A stretch of DNA of 64,000 nucleotides from Micromonospora noduli. GTDB taxonomy: Bacteria; Actinomycetota; Actinomycetes; Mycobacteriales; Micromonosporaceae. The stretch lies in contig NZ_PYAK01000022.1 of assembly GCF_003264365.1 (NCBI RefSeq), forward strand, positions 1 through 64,000, read 5' to 3'. Positions 56,432 to 64,000 of this stretch are shown piece after piece. Both the position numbers and the translations under genes were made by a program. The notes beneath the pieces are model-generated. The model saw only the letters and a list, made by a program, of their open reading frames with translations, did not search any database and had not been told where the DNA came from. Position 1 is the stretch's first letter. Every line of letters starts with the position of its first letter.

Positions 56432-57763
56432 TCAGGAGAGGGTGGGGGTTTTCGGGGTCAGGGCTTCGGTCAGGTCGGGGGTGAGGAGGCCGATCTGCCA
56501 CTCGCGGGCGTTGAGGCCGCGCAGGGTCTCCGCTACCGACTCCTCGGTGATCTCCTCCGGCGGGGTCCAGGCCAGCCGGCGGACCGAATCGGGAGTGATC
56601 AGGTTTTCCGGCGGAAGGTTGTGCTCGCCGGCGATGCGGATCACGACCTCCCGGCAGCGGGCCAGCCGACCGGCCGCCACCGGGTCCCGCTCGGCCCACC
56701 GGTGCGGCGGAGGCGGGCCCTCCACGACCGGCGAGACCGGCAGGGAATCCTCCGGCAGCTGCCGGGCGTCGTCGAGCGCGGCGAGCCAGGTGCGGGCCAG
56801 CCGACGGACCGACCGACCACCGAAGCCGGGCAGGGTCAGCAGGGTCTTCTCGTCCTTCGGGTCCAGCTCGGCCGCGGCGATGATCGCCGAGTCCGGCAAC
56901 ACCCGACCGGGAGCGGCGTCCCGCCGGGCCGCGATCTGGTCCCGGGCGTACCACATCGAGCGGACCCGGGCCTGGGCCCGCGCCCCCCGCAGCCGGTGGA
57001 TGCCCGAGGTACGCCGCCACGGCTCCGCCCGGACCCGGGGCGGGCGTGCCCCGGTGCGGACCAGCGCGGCGAACTCCTCCGCGGCCCAGGCCGACTTGCC
57101 CTGCCGGGTCAACTCGGCGTCCAGCGCGTCGCGCAGGTCGGTGAGCAGCTCCACGTCGAGGGCGGCGTACGTCAACCACGACTCGGGCAGCGGTCGGCTC
57201 GACCAGTCGGCCGCCGAGTGGTGCTTCTCCAGGGTGAACCCGAGCAGCTGCTCGGTGAGCGCGGCAAGCCCGACGCGTTCGAAGCCGGCCAGCCGAGCCG
57301 CAAGCTCGGTGTCGAACAGACGGCGTGGACGCAACCCCACCTCGGCCAGGCAGGGCAGATCCTGGCTGGCCGCGTGGAGGACCCACTCGGCTTCACCGAT
57401 CACCGCGTCCAGCGCGCTGAGGTCGGGCAGGGGTAGCGGGTCGATCAGCGCCGTGCCCGCACCGGCCCGGCGCAGTTGCACCAGGTACGCGCGCTGGCTG
57501 TAGCGGTAGCCGGAAGCCCGTTCGGCGTCCAGGGCGACCGGGCCGGTGCCCGCCGCGAAGCGGGCCACGACCTCGGCAAGCTCGGCCGGGGCGGCCACCG
57601 GATCGGGGGTGCCGTCACGCGGGGCGATCAGCGGAACGGGCCCACCGTCGGCCGGGTCGGCCCCCTCGCCCGCCGGCTGCGGCTGGGCCGACTGCGGGTG
57701 CTGGGGTGCGTTTCCCGGAAGTTCTTCGGTGGGCCGACGGCGCAGGGGTGGTTCGTCGGTCAC
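56432..57763 (-). CDS. RNase D-like 3'-5' exonuclease with HRDC domain
   Basis: 443 residues. A disordered Pro-rich N-terminus (~1-60) precedes the DEDDy nuclease core: VALDAERASGYRYSQRAYL (motif I), HAASQDLPCLAEVG (motif II) and YAALDVELLTDLRD (motif III, Tyr-x-x-x-Asp). An HRDC helical domain follows at ~230-310 (LRGARAQARVRSMWYARDQIAARRD), then a C-terminal extension. The family trims RNA 3' ends. GTG 57763 is only six bases after TAGGGT, with no ribosome-binding site, so the mRNA is probably leaderless. Confidence 0.9.
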   Translation of the reverse strand: MTDEPPLRRRPTEELPGNAPQHPQSAQPQPAGEGADPADGGPVPLIAPRDGTPDPVAAPAELAEVVARFAAGTGPVALDAERASGYRYSQRAYLVQLRRAGAGTALIDPLPLPDLSALDAVIGEAEWVLHAASQDLPCLAEVGLRPRRLFDTELAARLAGFERVGLAALTEQLLGFTLEKHHSAADWSSRPLPESWLTYAALDVELLTDLRDALDAELTRQGKSAWAAEEFAALVRTGARPPRVRAEPWRRTSGIHRLRGARAQARVRSMWYARDQIAARRDAAPGRVLPDSAIIAAAELDPKDEKTLLTLPGFGGRSVRRLARTWLAALDDARQLPEDSLPVSPVVEGPPPPHRWAERDPVAAGRLARCREVVIRIAGEHNLPPENLITPDSVRRLAWTPPEEITEESVAETLRGLNAREWQIGLLTPDLTEALTPKTPTLS

Positions 57764-57858
57764 CTGCCAACCCTAGTGCGCGCGGAGATCCGGCGGGTGC
57801 AGCCGGTCCGGCGTGTGTCGATCAGGTGTCCGCAAAGTGGCCTCCCGAGGGCCGAATG

Positions 57859-58431
57859 TCAGGCTGCGCCGGCCGGGCGGCGGTCGGAGAGGGCGGTGAC
57901 GCCGGGTGGGGGCAGACCGGCGGTGGAGGCGAGCAACGCGCACCAGCCGAGCAGGTGTGGGGTCAGGTCGTCGTCGATCGGCGTCCAGGACGCGCGGATC
58001 TCGATGTCACCGATGGTGGGTGGCCCGGCGAGATCGCCGAACCGGGTCGACATGGTCTGCGTCACCGTTCCGCCGATCGCCCGGTGGCCGGCGTCCTGGG
58101 CGTCCAACGCGTCGGTCAGCCACGTCCAGCCGACCCCGGGCAGCAGCGGGTCGGCGGCCAGATCGACCTCCAGCTCGGCGGTCACGTAGGTGACCAGCCG
58201 CAGGGTGCCCTGCCACGCCTCGTGCCCGACCGGATTGTGCAGCAGGATCAGCCGGCCGGTCGCCACCTCGTCGTCGTCGCGCAGCACTGTCGCGGCGAGC
58301 GCGAACGCGTACGGGGCCAGCCGCTGCGGGGCGCCGACCTCCTCCAGGGTGATCTCCGGCCGCGGGGCGGCCGACCGCAGCCCGGCGACCGCGCGGGCGA
58401 ACGTCTCCGGGAGCGCGATCGGGGGGGCCAT
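57859..58431 (-). CDS. DUF3000 protein
   Basis: 190 residues starting MAPPIALPETFARAVAGLRSA. Family marks include PEITLEEVGAPQRLAPYAFALAA, GRLILLHNPVGHEAWQGTLRLVTYV and GWTWLTDALD. It is conserved beside hemE and the RNase D gene in Actinobacteria; the function is unknown. ATG 58431 is preceded by TAGGCT six bases away, suggesting a leaderless mRNA. It is divergent from hemE across about 150 bases. Confidence 0.92.
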   Translation of the reverse strand: MAPPIALPETFARAVAGLRSAAPRPEITLEEVGAPQRLAPYAFALAATVLRDDDEVATGRLILLHNPVGHEAWQGTLRLVTYVTAELEVDLAADPLLPGVGWTWLTDALDAQDAGHRAIGGTVTQTMSTRFGDLAGPPTIGDIEIRASWTPIDDDLTPHLLGWCALLASTAGLPPPGVTALSDRRPAGAA

Positions 58432-58580
58432 GTCGGCAGCCTATGCCGACGCCCGCCCCCCGCTTCGACGGCGCGCCGACGCTCACCGAGGGGCCCTCGC
58501 TTCGACTCCCAGGTAAGGAACGGTGCCCTTCCTCTCACCCCCACCCGGTTGGGGGTGGCGGGCGTGGCACGATTGCGGCG
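58432..58580. promoter_or_regulatory. Divergent promoter region DUF3000 / hemE with an inverted repeat
   Basis: TAGGCT (58443-58438, minus) serves DUF3000. For hemE, CACGAT (58568-58573) is seven bases before the ATG. A perfect 8-bp inverted repeat CACCCCCA/TGGGGGTG (58536-58543 with 58550-58557) lies just upstream of that box, at about the -35 position, and could be an operator. Confidence 0.45.
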
Positions 58581-59678
58581 ATGACCACGGACACCACGGG
58601 CACTGTCGCCCGAGACGGAGATTCCCGCCCCGGCGGACCGGCCGACTCGCCCTTCATCAGGGCCTGCCGACGTCGGCCCGTCCCGCACACCCCGGTCTGG
58701 TTCATGCGCCAGGCCGGCCGCTCCCTTCCGGAGTACCGGGAGATCCGGGCGAGCGTGCCGATGCTGGAGTCCTGCCGGCGCCCGGAGCTGGTCACCGAGA
58801 TCACCCTCCAGCCGGTGCGCCGACACGGCGTGGACGCGGCGATCCTGTTCAGCGACATCGTGGTGCCCGTCGCCGCGGCCGGGATCGACCTGGACATCGT
58901 GCCGGGCACCGGCCCGGTGGTGGCCGAGCCGATCCGCACCGCCGCCGACGTGGAACGGATCCGCCGGATCACCCGTGACGACGTCTCGTACGTGGATGAG
59001 GCCGTCCGGCAGTTGGTGGTCGAGCTGGGCGACACCCCGCTGATCGGTTTCGCCGGCGCGCCGTTCACGCTGGCCAGCTACCTGGTCGAGGGCGGGCCGT
59101 CGCGCACCCACGCGAAGACCAAGGCCCTGATGTACGGCGACCCTGAGCTGTGGCACGCGCTCTGTGCCCGCCTGGCCGAGGTGACGCTGGCCTTCCTGCG
59201 GGTGCAGATCGAGGCCGGCGTCTCCGCCGTGCAGCTGTTCGACTCGTGGGCCGGCGCGCTCTCCGAGGCCGACTACCGCCGTTTCGTGTTGCCGCACTCG
59301 ACCACCGTGCTGAGCGGGCTGGTCAACTCCGAGGTGCCGCGGATCCACTTCGGGGTGGGCACCGCCGAACTGCTCGGCGCGATGGGTGAGGCCGGGGCCG
59401 ACGTGGTCGGCGTCGACTGGCGTACACCGTTGGACGTGGCCACCGGTCGGATCGGCGCGGACAAGGCGGTGCAGGGCAACCTGGACCCGTGCGTGCTGCT
59501 CGCGCCGTGGCCCGTTGTCGAGGCCGAGGTGCGCCGCATCCTGGAGCAGGGCCGGGCGGCCCCCGGGCACGTGTTCAACCTCGGCCACGGGGTGCTGCCG
59601 GAGACCGACCCGGAGGTGCTGACCCGGGTGGTCGCGCTGGTGCACGAGCTGTCCAGCCGCCGAGCCGACCAGGGCTGA
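58581..59678 (+). CDS. hemE: Uroporphyrinogen decarboxylase
   Basis: 365 residues. PVWFMRQAGRSLPEYR near the N-terminus supplies the substrate-binding arginines; FSDIVVPVAAAGIDLDIV and GFAGAPFTLASYLVEGG follow, and the catalytic Asp region is in the first of these. It converts uroporphyrinogen III to coproporphyrinogen III. ATG 58581 is used; the frame opens earlier (58443) but the family starts here and CACGAT lies seven bases upstream. It is followed by hemY after 6 bases. Confidence 0.96.
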   Translation: MTTDTTGTVARDGDSRPGGPADSPFIRACRRRPVPHTPVWFMRQAGRSLPEYREIRASVPMLESCRRPELVTEITLQPVRRHGVDAAILFSDIVVPVAAAGIDLDIVPGTGPVVAEPIRTAADVERIRRITRDDVSYVDEAVRQLVVELGDTPLIGFAGAPFTLASYLVEGGPSRTHAKTKALMYGDPELWHALCARLAEVTLAFLRVQIEAGVSAVQLFDSWAGALSEADYRRFVLPHSTTVLSGLVNSEVPRIHFGVGTAELLGAMGEAGADVVGVDWRTPLDVATGRIGADKAVQGNLDPCVLLAPWPVVEAEVRRILEQGRAAPGHVFNLGHGVLPETDPEVLTRVVALVHELSSRRADQG

Positions 59679-59684
59679 CCGGGA

Positions 59685-61094
59685 ATGCGGCAGCCCTGGC
59701 GGGTGGCGGTGGTCGGCGGCGGGATCGCCGGTCTGGCCGCCGCGGTCCGCTTGCGCGACAGCGCACCGGCCGGCACCGAGATCACTGTGTACGAGCAGTC
59801 CGGCGTGCTGGGCGGGAAGCTGCGCACCGGGGAGCTGGCTGGTCAGCCGGTGGAGTTCGGCGCGGAGTCGTTCCTGATGCGCGACCCGACCGGCGCCGAG
59901 AGCGCTGCGGTGGCGTTGGCCCGCAGGCTCGGGCTGGCCGAGAAGATCGTGCACCCCACGGTGGGGCAGGCCGCGCTGGTCATCGACGGGGGGCTGCGCC
60001 CCATCCCGGGCGGCACACTGGTGGGCGTACCCGGGGATCTGGATCGGGTGGCCGCGGTCGCCCGCCCGGCCGCGGACGCCGACACCGACGGCGGTCGGCC
60101 GCTGGTCGGGCCGGACGCGGACGTCTCGGTGGGCGCGCTGGTCCGGTCCCGCTTCGGCAACGAGGTGGTCGAGCGGCTGGTCGACCCGATGCTGGGCGGC
60201 GTGTACGCCGGCCGTGCCGACGATCTTTCCCTGGTCACGACGATGCCGGCCCTGGCCCGCACGGCCCGGGTGGAGCACACCCTGGTCGGCGCGGTCCGGG
60301 CCGCGCAGGCCGCCGCGCCGCGTGCGCCCGGCGCCCCGGTCTTCGGCACCCTCGCCGGTGGGCTGAGCACCCTGATCGAGGCGGCGGTGACGGCCAGTGG
60401 CGCGACGGTGCGGCGGGACGCCGCCGTGCGCGAGTTGACCCCGACCGGCACCGGCTGGCGGCTCACCGTCGGCCCGACGCGTGACCCCCAGCTGGTGGAC
60501 GTGGACGCCGTGGTGCTGGCGGTGCCGGCGCGACCGGCGGCGCGGCTGCTCGCCGGCCCCGCGCCGGCGGTGGCGGCGGGCGTCGGCGCTCTGGACTACG
60601 CGAGCGTCGCGCTGGTCACCATGGCGTTGCCGCAGCCGCGACTGCCCGAGCTGTCCGGCTTCCTGGTGCCGAGCACCGAGGGCCTGCTGATCAAGGCAGC
60701 GACTTTCTTCACCACCAAGTGGGGGCACCTGCGCCGGCCCGACGGGTTGGCCCTGGTGCGCGCCTCGGTGGGCCGGTACGGCGAGGAGGCGCACCTTCAG
60801 CGCCCCGACGCGGACCTGGCGGCCACCGTGCACCGGGAGTTGTCGGCGGTGCTCGGCACCCCGCTGCCCGCACCGGTCGACGGGCACGTGCAGCGGTGGG
60901 GCGGTGCGCTGCCGCAGTACGCGCCGGGGCACGCCGACCGGCTTGCCGCCGCGCGGACGGCGCTGCGGGCCGCGCACCCCACACTTGTCCTCGCCGGCGC
61001 CGGCTACGACGGCGTCGGTATCCCGGTCTGCGTCCGCTCCGGCGAGACGGCGGCCGAAGAGATCATCACAGCACTGGGAGGATCGGCGAGATGA
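59685..61094 (+). CDS. hemY: Coproporphyrinogen / protoporphyrinogen oxidase (HemY-type)
   Basis: 469 residues. The FAD-binding motif VVGGGIAGLAAAVRL lies at the N-terminus, followed by GGKLRTGELAGQPVEFGAESF. MLGGVYAGRADDLSL is also characteristic, and the C-terminal YDGVGIPVCVRSGETAAEEI completes the FAD site. With a downstream hemQ this is the Gram-positive enzyme, whose natural substrate is coproporphyrinogen III (CgoX). ATG 59685 has no strong Shine-Dalgarno sequence but is closely coupled to hemE. The stop overlaps hemQ by four bases. Confidence 0.93.
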   Translation: MRQPWRVAVVGGGIAGLAAAVRLRDSAPAGTEITVYEQSGVLGGKLRTGELAGQPVEFGAESFLMRDPTGAESAAVALARRLGLAEKIVHPTVGQAALVIDGGLRPIPGGTLVGVPGDLDRVAAVARPAADADTDGGRPLVGPDADVSVGALVRSRFGNEVVERLVDPMLGGVYAGRADDLSLVTTMPALARTARVEHTLVGAVRAAQAAAPRAPGAPVFGTLAGGLSTLIEAAVTASGATVRRDAAVRELTPTGTGWRLTVGPTRDPQLVDVDAVVLAVPARPAARLLAGPAPAVAAGVGALDYASVALVTMALPQPRLPELSGFLVPSTEGLLIKAATFFTTKWGHLRRPDGLALVRASVGRYGEEAHLQRPDADLAATVHRELSAVLGTPLPAPVDGHVQRWGGALPQYAPGHADRLAAARTALRAAHPTLVLAGAGYDGVGIPVCVRSGETAAEEIITALGGSAR

Positions 61095-61792
61095 CCGAGC
61101 AGACCAACGCGGCCCGGTTGCGGGAGCTGAACGACAGCATCCGCTACACCATGTGGTCGGTGTTCCGGGCCAGCTCCCCGCTGCCGTCGCTGCGGGACAA
61201 CGTCACCGGCGAGGTGGTGTCCCTCTTCGACGAACTGGCTGGCAAGGACGTCGTGATCCGGGGCGTGTACGACGTCTCCGGCCTGCGCGCCGACGCGGAC
61301 GTGATGATCTGGTGGCACTCCGCGTCCAGCGACGCGCTCCAGGACGCTTACCTGCGGTTCCGCCGCACCACGCTGGGCCGGGCGCTGACCCCGGTGTGGT
61401 CGCAGATGGCGCTGCACCGGCCGGCGGAGTTCAACAAGAGCCACATCCCGGCGTTCCTTGCCGGTGAGGAGGCTCGCCCCTACATCTGTGTGTACCCGTT
61501 CATCCGCTCCTATGAGTGGTACCTGCTGCCGGACGCCGAGCGGCGCGAGATGCTGGCCGAGCACGGCAAGATGGCCCGCGGCTACCCGGACGTGCGGGCC
61601 AACACGGTCGCCTCGTTCGCGCTCGGCGACTACGAGTGGATGCTCGCCTTCGAGGCCGACGAGCTGCACCGGATCGTCGACCTGATGCGGGACCTGCGCG
61701 CCTCCAGCGCCCGTCGGCACGTCCGCGAAGAGGTCCCGTTCTACACCGGCCGCCGCCGTTCGGTAGCCGAGATCGTCAACTGCCTGGTCTGA
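61091..61792 (+). CDS. hemQ: Hydrogen peroxide-dependent heme synthase / coproheme decarboxylase (HemQ/ChdC)
   Basis: 233 residues of the chlorite-dismutase-like fold. Visible are YTMWSVFRAS near the start, MIWWHSASSDALQ, RPYICVYPFIRSYEWYLLP (Tyr region) and AEHGKMARGYPDV, containing the candidate proximal His. It decarboxylates coproheme III to heme b, the last step of the coproporphyrin-dependent pathway. The ferrochelatase for this route is not in the window. The ATG overlaps the hemY stop codon. Confidence 0.93.
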   Translation: MTEQTNAARLRELNDSIRYTMWSVFRASSPLPSLRDNVTGEVVSLFDELAGKDVVIRGVYDVSGLRADADVMIWWHSASSDALQDAYLRFRRTTLGRALTPVWSQMALHRPAEFNKSHIPAFLAGEEARPYICVYPFIRSYEWYLLPDAERREMLAEHGKMARGYPDVRANTVASFALGDYEWMLAFEADELHRIVDLMRDLRASSARRHVREEVPFYTGRRRSVAEIVNCLV

Positions 61793-61802
61793 CCCCCGCC
61801 GA

Positions 61803-61836
61803 CCGGCGCCGCACCCCCGCCCGGGTGCGGCGCCGG
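61803..61836. terminator. Bidirectional hairpin terminator, hemQ / monooxygenase
   Basis: A perfect 14-bp stem (CCGGCGCCGCACCC and its complement) with a 6-base loop between convergent stop codons. There is no U run. Confidence 0.75.
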
Positions 61837-61843
61837 ACGGGGA

Positions 61844-62941
61844 TCAACTGGTCGTCGTACAGGAGACCAGCGGAACCGGGTTGCTGCCGTTCCACGAGCC
61901 GAGGAATCCGAACGTGGTGCTCGCGCCGGCAGCGAGGGTGCCGTTGTTGTTGGTGTTACGTGCGGTGACCAGCGTGCCGTTGGTGCTGACCGTCGCGTTC
62001 CACGACGAGGTGACCTGCTGGCCGTTGCCGTAGTTCCAGCTCACCGACCAGCCCCGGGTCGGTGAACCGCCGGCGGTCACCTTCACGTCGGCCTGGAAGC
62101 CACCGGACCACTGACCGGTCACCTGGTACGTCGCCGTGCAGGCGCCGGCCGGCGGCGGGGTGGTCGGCGGGGGCGTGGTCGGCGGGGGTGTGGTGGGCGG
62201 CGGGGTCGTCGGCGGGGGCGTGGTGGGCGGCGGGGTGGTCGATCCGCCGCCGAAGTCGACGTCGCTGCACAGGTAGTACGACTGGTCCAGGTGGCTGGCC
62301 TGCCAGACGGTGTAGACGATGTGCCGTCCGGTGCGTCCCGGCGCGCTGACCGGGATCTGGATCGAGACACCACTGGGGTCCGGGCTCCACTGGGAGGCGG
62401 GCGTGTTGCCGATCTGGCCGGCCAACTCCAGGTTGCCCCAGCCGAGTGGTTGGCTGGCCGCGTTGAAGCCCTGCTTGGTCACGTACACCCGGATGTAGTC
62501 GGCGCCGTGACGGGCCTGGTCGACGAAGCGGAGCCGGAAGTTGTTCGACACCGCTGTGGTCTTCCAGGCGCCGATGGTGTCCAGCGCGTTGTAGCGCGGG
62601 CTCTGGGTGCGTCCGCCGCTGCACAGCTGGCCATCGGGGACGGCGGCCTGGTGGTTGCCCCCCACTCCCTCGCGGTACAGGCCGTTCCAGTTCCACATGG
62701 CGGCGGGGTCGGCCTGCCAGGCCTGCCAGCACATCGGGTCCTCGGTGGCCATCCGCGGGTTCTGGAAGTCGCTGCCCCAGCGTTGCCAGCAGCTGTAGTT
62801 ACGTGAGGCCGGGTCGACGACCGAACCATGCGCCGAAGCGGGCATGGGCAGCAGGGTGGTCAGTGCGGTCGTCAACAGGAGCGTGATGGTCGCCGCGATG
62901 GCGAACACCCAGAGCACGCGTCGTGATCGGGTGAAAGACAT
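61844..62941 (-). CDS. Secreted AA10 lytic polysaccharide monooxygenase with CBM2
   Basis: 365 residues. The signal peptide ends MPASA, leaving His ~38 as the mature N-terminus (HGSVVDP), the first half of the copper histidine brace; a second His and a C-terminal Phe/Tyr are present in the AA10 domain (to ~225). A Pro/Thr linker of six PPPTT units follows, and then a CBM2 (~265-365) ending in NPVPLVSC with its disulfide cysteines. AA10 enzymes oxidise chitin or cellulose, and CBM2 favours crystalline cellulose. ATG 62941 begins MSFTRSRRVLWVFAIA. Confidence 0.93.
   Translation of the reverse strand: MSFTRSRRVLWVFAIAATITLLLTTALTTLLPMPASAHGSVVDPASRNYSCWQRWGSDFQNPRMATEDPMCWQAWQADPAAMWNWNGLYREGVGGNHQAAVPDGQLCSGGRTQSPRYNALDTIGAWKTTAVSNNFRLRFVDQARHGADYIRVYVTKQGFNAASQPLGWGNLELAGQIGNTPASQWSPDPSGVSIQIPVSAPGRTGRHIVYTVWQASHLDQSYYLCSDVDFGGGSTTPPPTTPPPTTPPPTTPPPTTPPPTTPPPAGACTATYQVTGQWSGGFQADVKVTAGGSPTRGWSVSWNYGNGQQVTSSWNATVSTNGTLVTARNTNNNGTLAAGASTTFGFLGSWNGSNPVPLVSCTTTS
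62151..62239 (-). repeat. 15-bp in-frame linker repeat (PPPTT)
   Basis: About six copies of a 15-base unit encode the Pro/Thr linker between the AA10 and CBM2 domains. Copies show synonymous variation, so length changes by slippage are plausible. Confidence 0.85.
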
Positions 62942-63059
62942 GGAGCCCCCGGGGGGATGAGGTCGGACGTCGACACCCGGATCGTCGGGAGTTGCCCACT
63001 CCCGTGCCTGATCGCTGGCTCCCGCGATGGCCCTACCCGGCACCATGCCAGCTCGATCG

Positions 63060-63515
63060 TCACCCGTCAATGGCTTCGCGTCGCATCGGCGTGTGCGGGA
63101 TGCCGTCCTCCACGTACTCGGGGCCGCTGACCGTGAAGCCGTGCCGGGCGTAGAACGCGACCAGGTGCGACTGGGCCTCCAGCACGCACGGCCGGTTGCC
63201 CACCACCTCCAGCGCCGCCGTCATCAGCTGGCCGGCATGTCCGCCGCCGCGCGCCGCCGGGGCCACCACGACCCGACCGATCCGGGCGACACCGTCCGGG
63301 TCAGCCAGAATCCGCAGGTACGCCAGCGGCGCGCCGCCGTCGGTGAGCCAGACGTGCCGGGTGCCCGGCTCGACGTCCCGCCCGTCCAGCTCCGGGTACG
63401 GGCAGTTCTGCTCCACCACGAACACGTCGATGCGCAGTTTGAGCAGGTCGTGGAGGGTGCGGGCGTTCAGGTCGGCGAAGGACGCCGTCCGTAGCTCGGT
63501 GGTCTGCTGGGGCAT
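63060..63515 (-). CDS. GNAT N-acetyltransferase, ElaA-like
   Basis: 151 residues. The ElaA-type opening LHDLLKLRIDVFVVEQNCPYPELDGRD is diagnostic. It is followed by RIGRVVVAPAARGGGHAGQLM with the acetyl-CoA loop and VAFYARHGFTVSGPEYVEDGIPH. The substrate is unknown. ATG 63515 lies six bases after TACCAT, so a leaderless transcript is plausible. The EamA gene starts outside the window and reads in the same direction, ending 24 bases upstream. Confidence 0.9.
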   Translation of the reverse strand: MPQQTTELRTASFADLNARTLHDLLKLRIDVFVVEQNCPYPELDGRDVEPGTRHVWLTDGGAPLAYLRILADPDGVARIGRVVVAPAARGGGHAGQLMTAALEVVGNRPCVLEAQSHLVAFYARHGFTVSGPEYVEDGIPHTPMRREAIDG

Positions 63516-63539
63516 CCACCGATGGTAGGTCGGGCGGGT

Positions 63540-64000
63540 TCACCGGCGGTCCGCCCGGTCGGGTGCGAGGTAGGTGGCGGCCACGGCGGTGAGCAGCAGG
63601 ACACCGCCGACGATTACCGGCAGGGGGAGCGGTTCGTGCAGCAGCGCCACCGCCAGTGCCGCGGCGGTGAGCGGTTCGAGCAGGGTGAGCACTGCCGCGA
63701 CGCTGCCCGGGGTGGTGCGCAGCCCGGCGTAGAACAGTGCGTACGCGACCGCCGTGGTGACCACGCCGAGGTGCAGCAGCAGCGTCACGGTGTCGAGGCG
63801 TACCGGCACGCTGACCCCGGTGACCAGGGCGAACGGCGCCAGGGTCAGCGCGCCGACCACGGTGGAGATGGTGGTCAGCGTCATCGGCGCGGTGCGCTGC
63901 GACACCTGACGGCTGATCAGGGTGGTCACCGCGTACCCGAGGCCGGAGCCGGCCGCCGCGAGCAGGCCGAGCAGCGGGGCGGGCGCCGCCGCGCCGGGGT
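63540..64000 (-). CDS. EamA/DMT family transporter, N-terminal part missing
   Basis: The frame is open to the window edge, so only about the last 153 codons are seen. Five hydrophobic helices are visible, e.g. PLLGLLAAAGSGLGYAVTTL, LHLGVVTTAVAYALFYAGLRTTPGS and LPVIVGGVLLLTAVAATYL, with the EamA-type ...GLRTTPGSVAAVLTLLEPLTAAALAVALLHEPLP loop that ends each EamA repeat. It is a 10-helix exporter of metabolites or amino acids; the substrate is unknown. The start is beyond position 64000. Confidence 0.8.
   Translation of the reverse strand, partial: PGAAAPAPLLGLLAAAGSGLGYAVTTLISRQVSQRTAPMTLTTISTVVGALTLAPFALVTGVSVPVRLDTVTLLLHLGVVTTAVAYALFYAGLRTTPGSVAAVLTLLEPLTAAALAVALLHEPLPLPVIVGGVLLLTAVAATYLAPDRADRR

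Noticed and set aside
58248..60977. 909-codon minus-strand frame
   Set aside because: Antisense to hemE and hemY. No recognisable protein.
1..64000. CRISPR arrays, prophages, transposases, integrative element ends
   Set aside because: No spaced direct repeats of CRISPR size, no integrase or transposase motifs, and no tRNA-flanking attachment duplication were seen.

Overview
The window is high-GC actinobacterial chromosome, most probably from Micromonosporaceae (Micromonospora, Salinispora or a relative). The evidence is the very strong third-position G/C preference, frequent GTG starts, DUF families confined to Actinobacteria (DUF3039, DUF3093, DUF3099, DUF3159, DUF3710, DUF4193, DUF3000), a Spo0M-like sporulation protein and a secreted cellulose/chitin-type monooxygenase. 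The genus is an inference. No tRNA, rRNA, CRISPR array, transposase or prophage gene was recognised. Both ends cut genes: a DUF2332 protein on the left and an EamA transporter on the right.

Layout. 1-10.6 kb: DUF2332 tail; a reductase / hydrolase / MerR operon; a DUF5522 protein and a lipoprotein; the iron regulator IdeR; a rhodanese; an AcuC deacetylase followed by a GNAT plus acyl-CoA-synthetase-like (Pat-type) acetyltransferase; and an ArsR / SRPBCC / VOC operon with a repeated palindromic operator. 10.7-24 kb: a group-2 sigma factor, Spo0M, dtd and a methyltransferase, a DNA glycosylase-like protein, a small toxin-antitoxin pair, pseudouridine catabolism (psuG-psuK), a TRIC-like channel, a helicase, and the principal sigma factor. 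24-38 kb: suhB, a LytR_C protein, DUF4193, dut, DUF3710, an OB-fold protein, DUF3159, two RCK (TrkA) proteins facing a KimA-like potassium permease, an rRNA/tRNA uridine methyltransferase and dxs.

38-52.8 kb looks like a variable island set in that conserved backbone. It holds a lipoprotein, three paralogous polytopic GT-C-like membrane proteins, two paralogous membrane-anchored beta-propeller proteins, a C39-type peptidase, a two-component system, twin VOC proteins and a proline-rich membrane protein. 53-64 kb returns to the backbone: fadB-fadA, an RNase D-like protein, DUF3000, then the heme genes hemE-hemY-hemQ (coproporphyrin-dependent route). These are followed by an AA10 monooxygenase with a CBM2, an ElaA-type acetyltransferase and a drug/metabolite transporter.

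The backbone order (ideR, sigB, sigA, suhB, LytR_C, DUF4193, DUF3093, dut, DUF3710, OB fold, DUF3159, trkA x2, permease, methyltransferase, dxs, RNase D, DUF3000, hemE, hemY, hemQ) matches, from memory, the Rv2676c-Rv2711 region of Mycobacterium tuberculosis. A second window-wide theme is expression architecture. At least eleven starts lie 6-9 bases after a TANNNT box, as expected for leaderless mRNAs. Many gene pairs overlap by the four-base ATGA/GTGA junction, and most convergent junctions carry long perfect hairpins.
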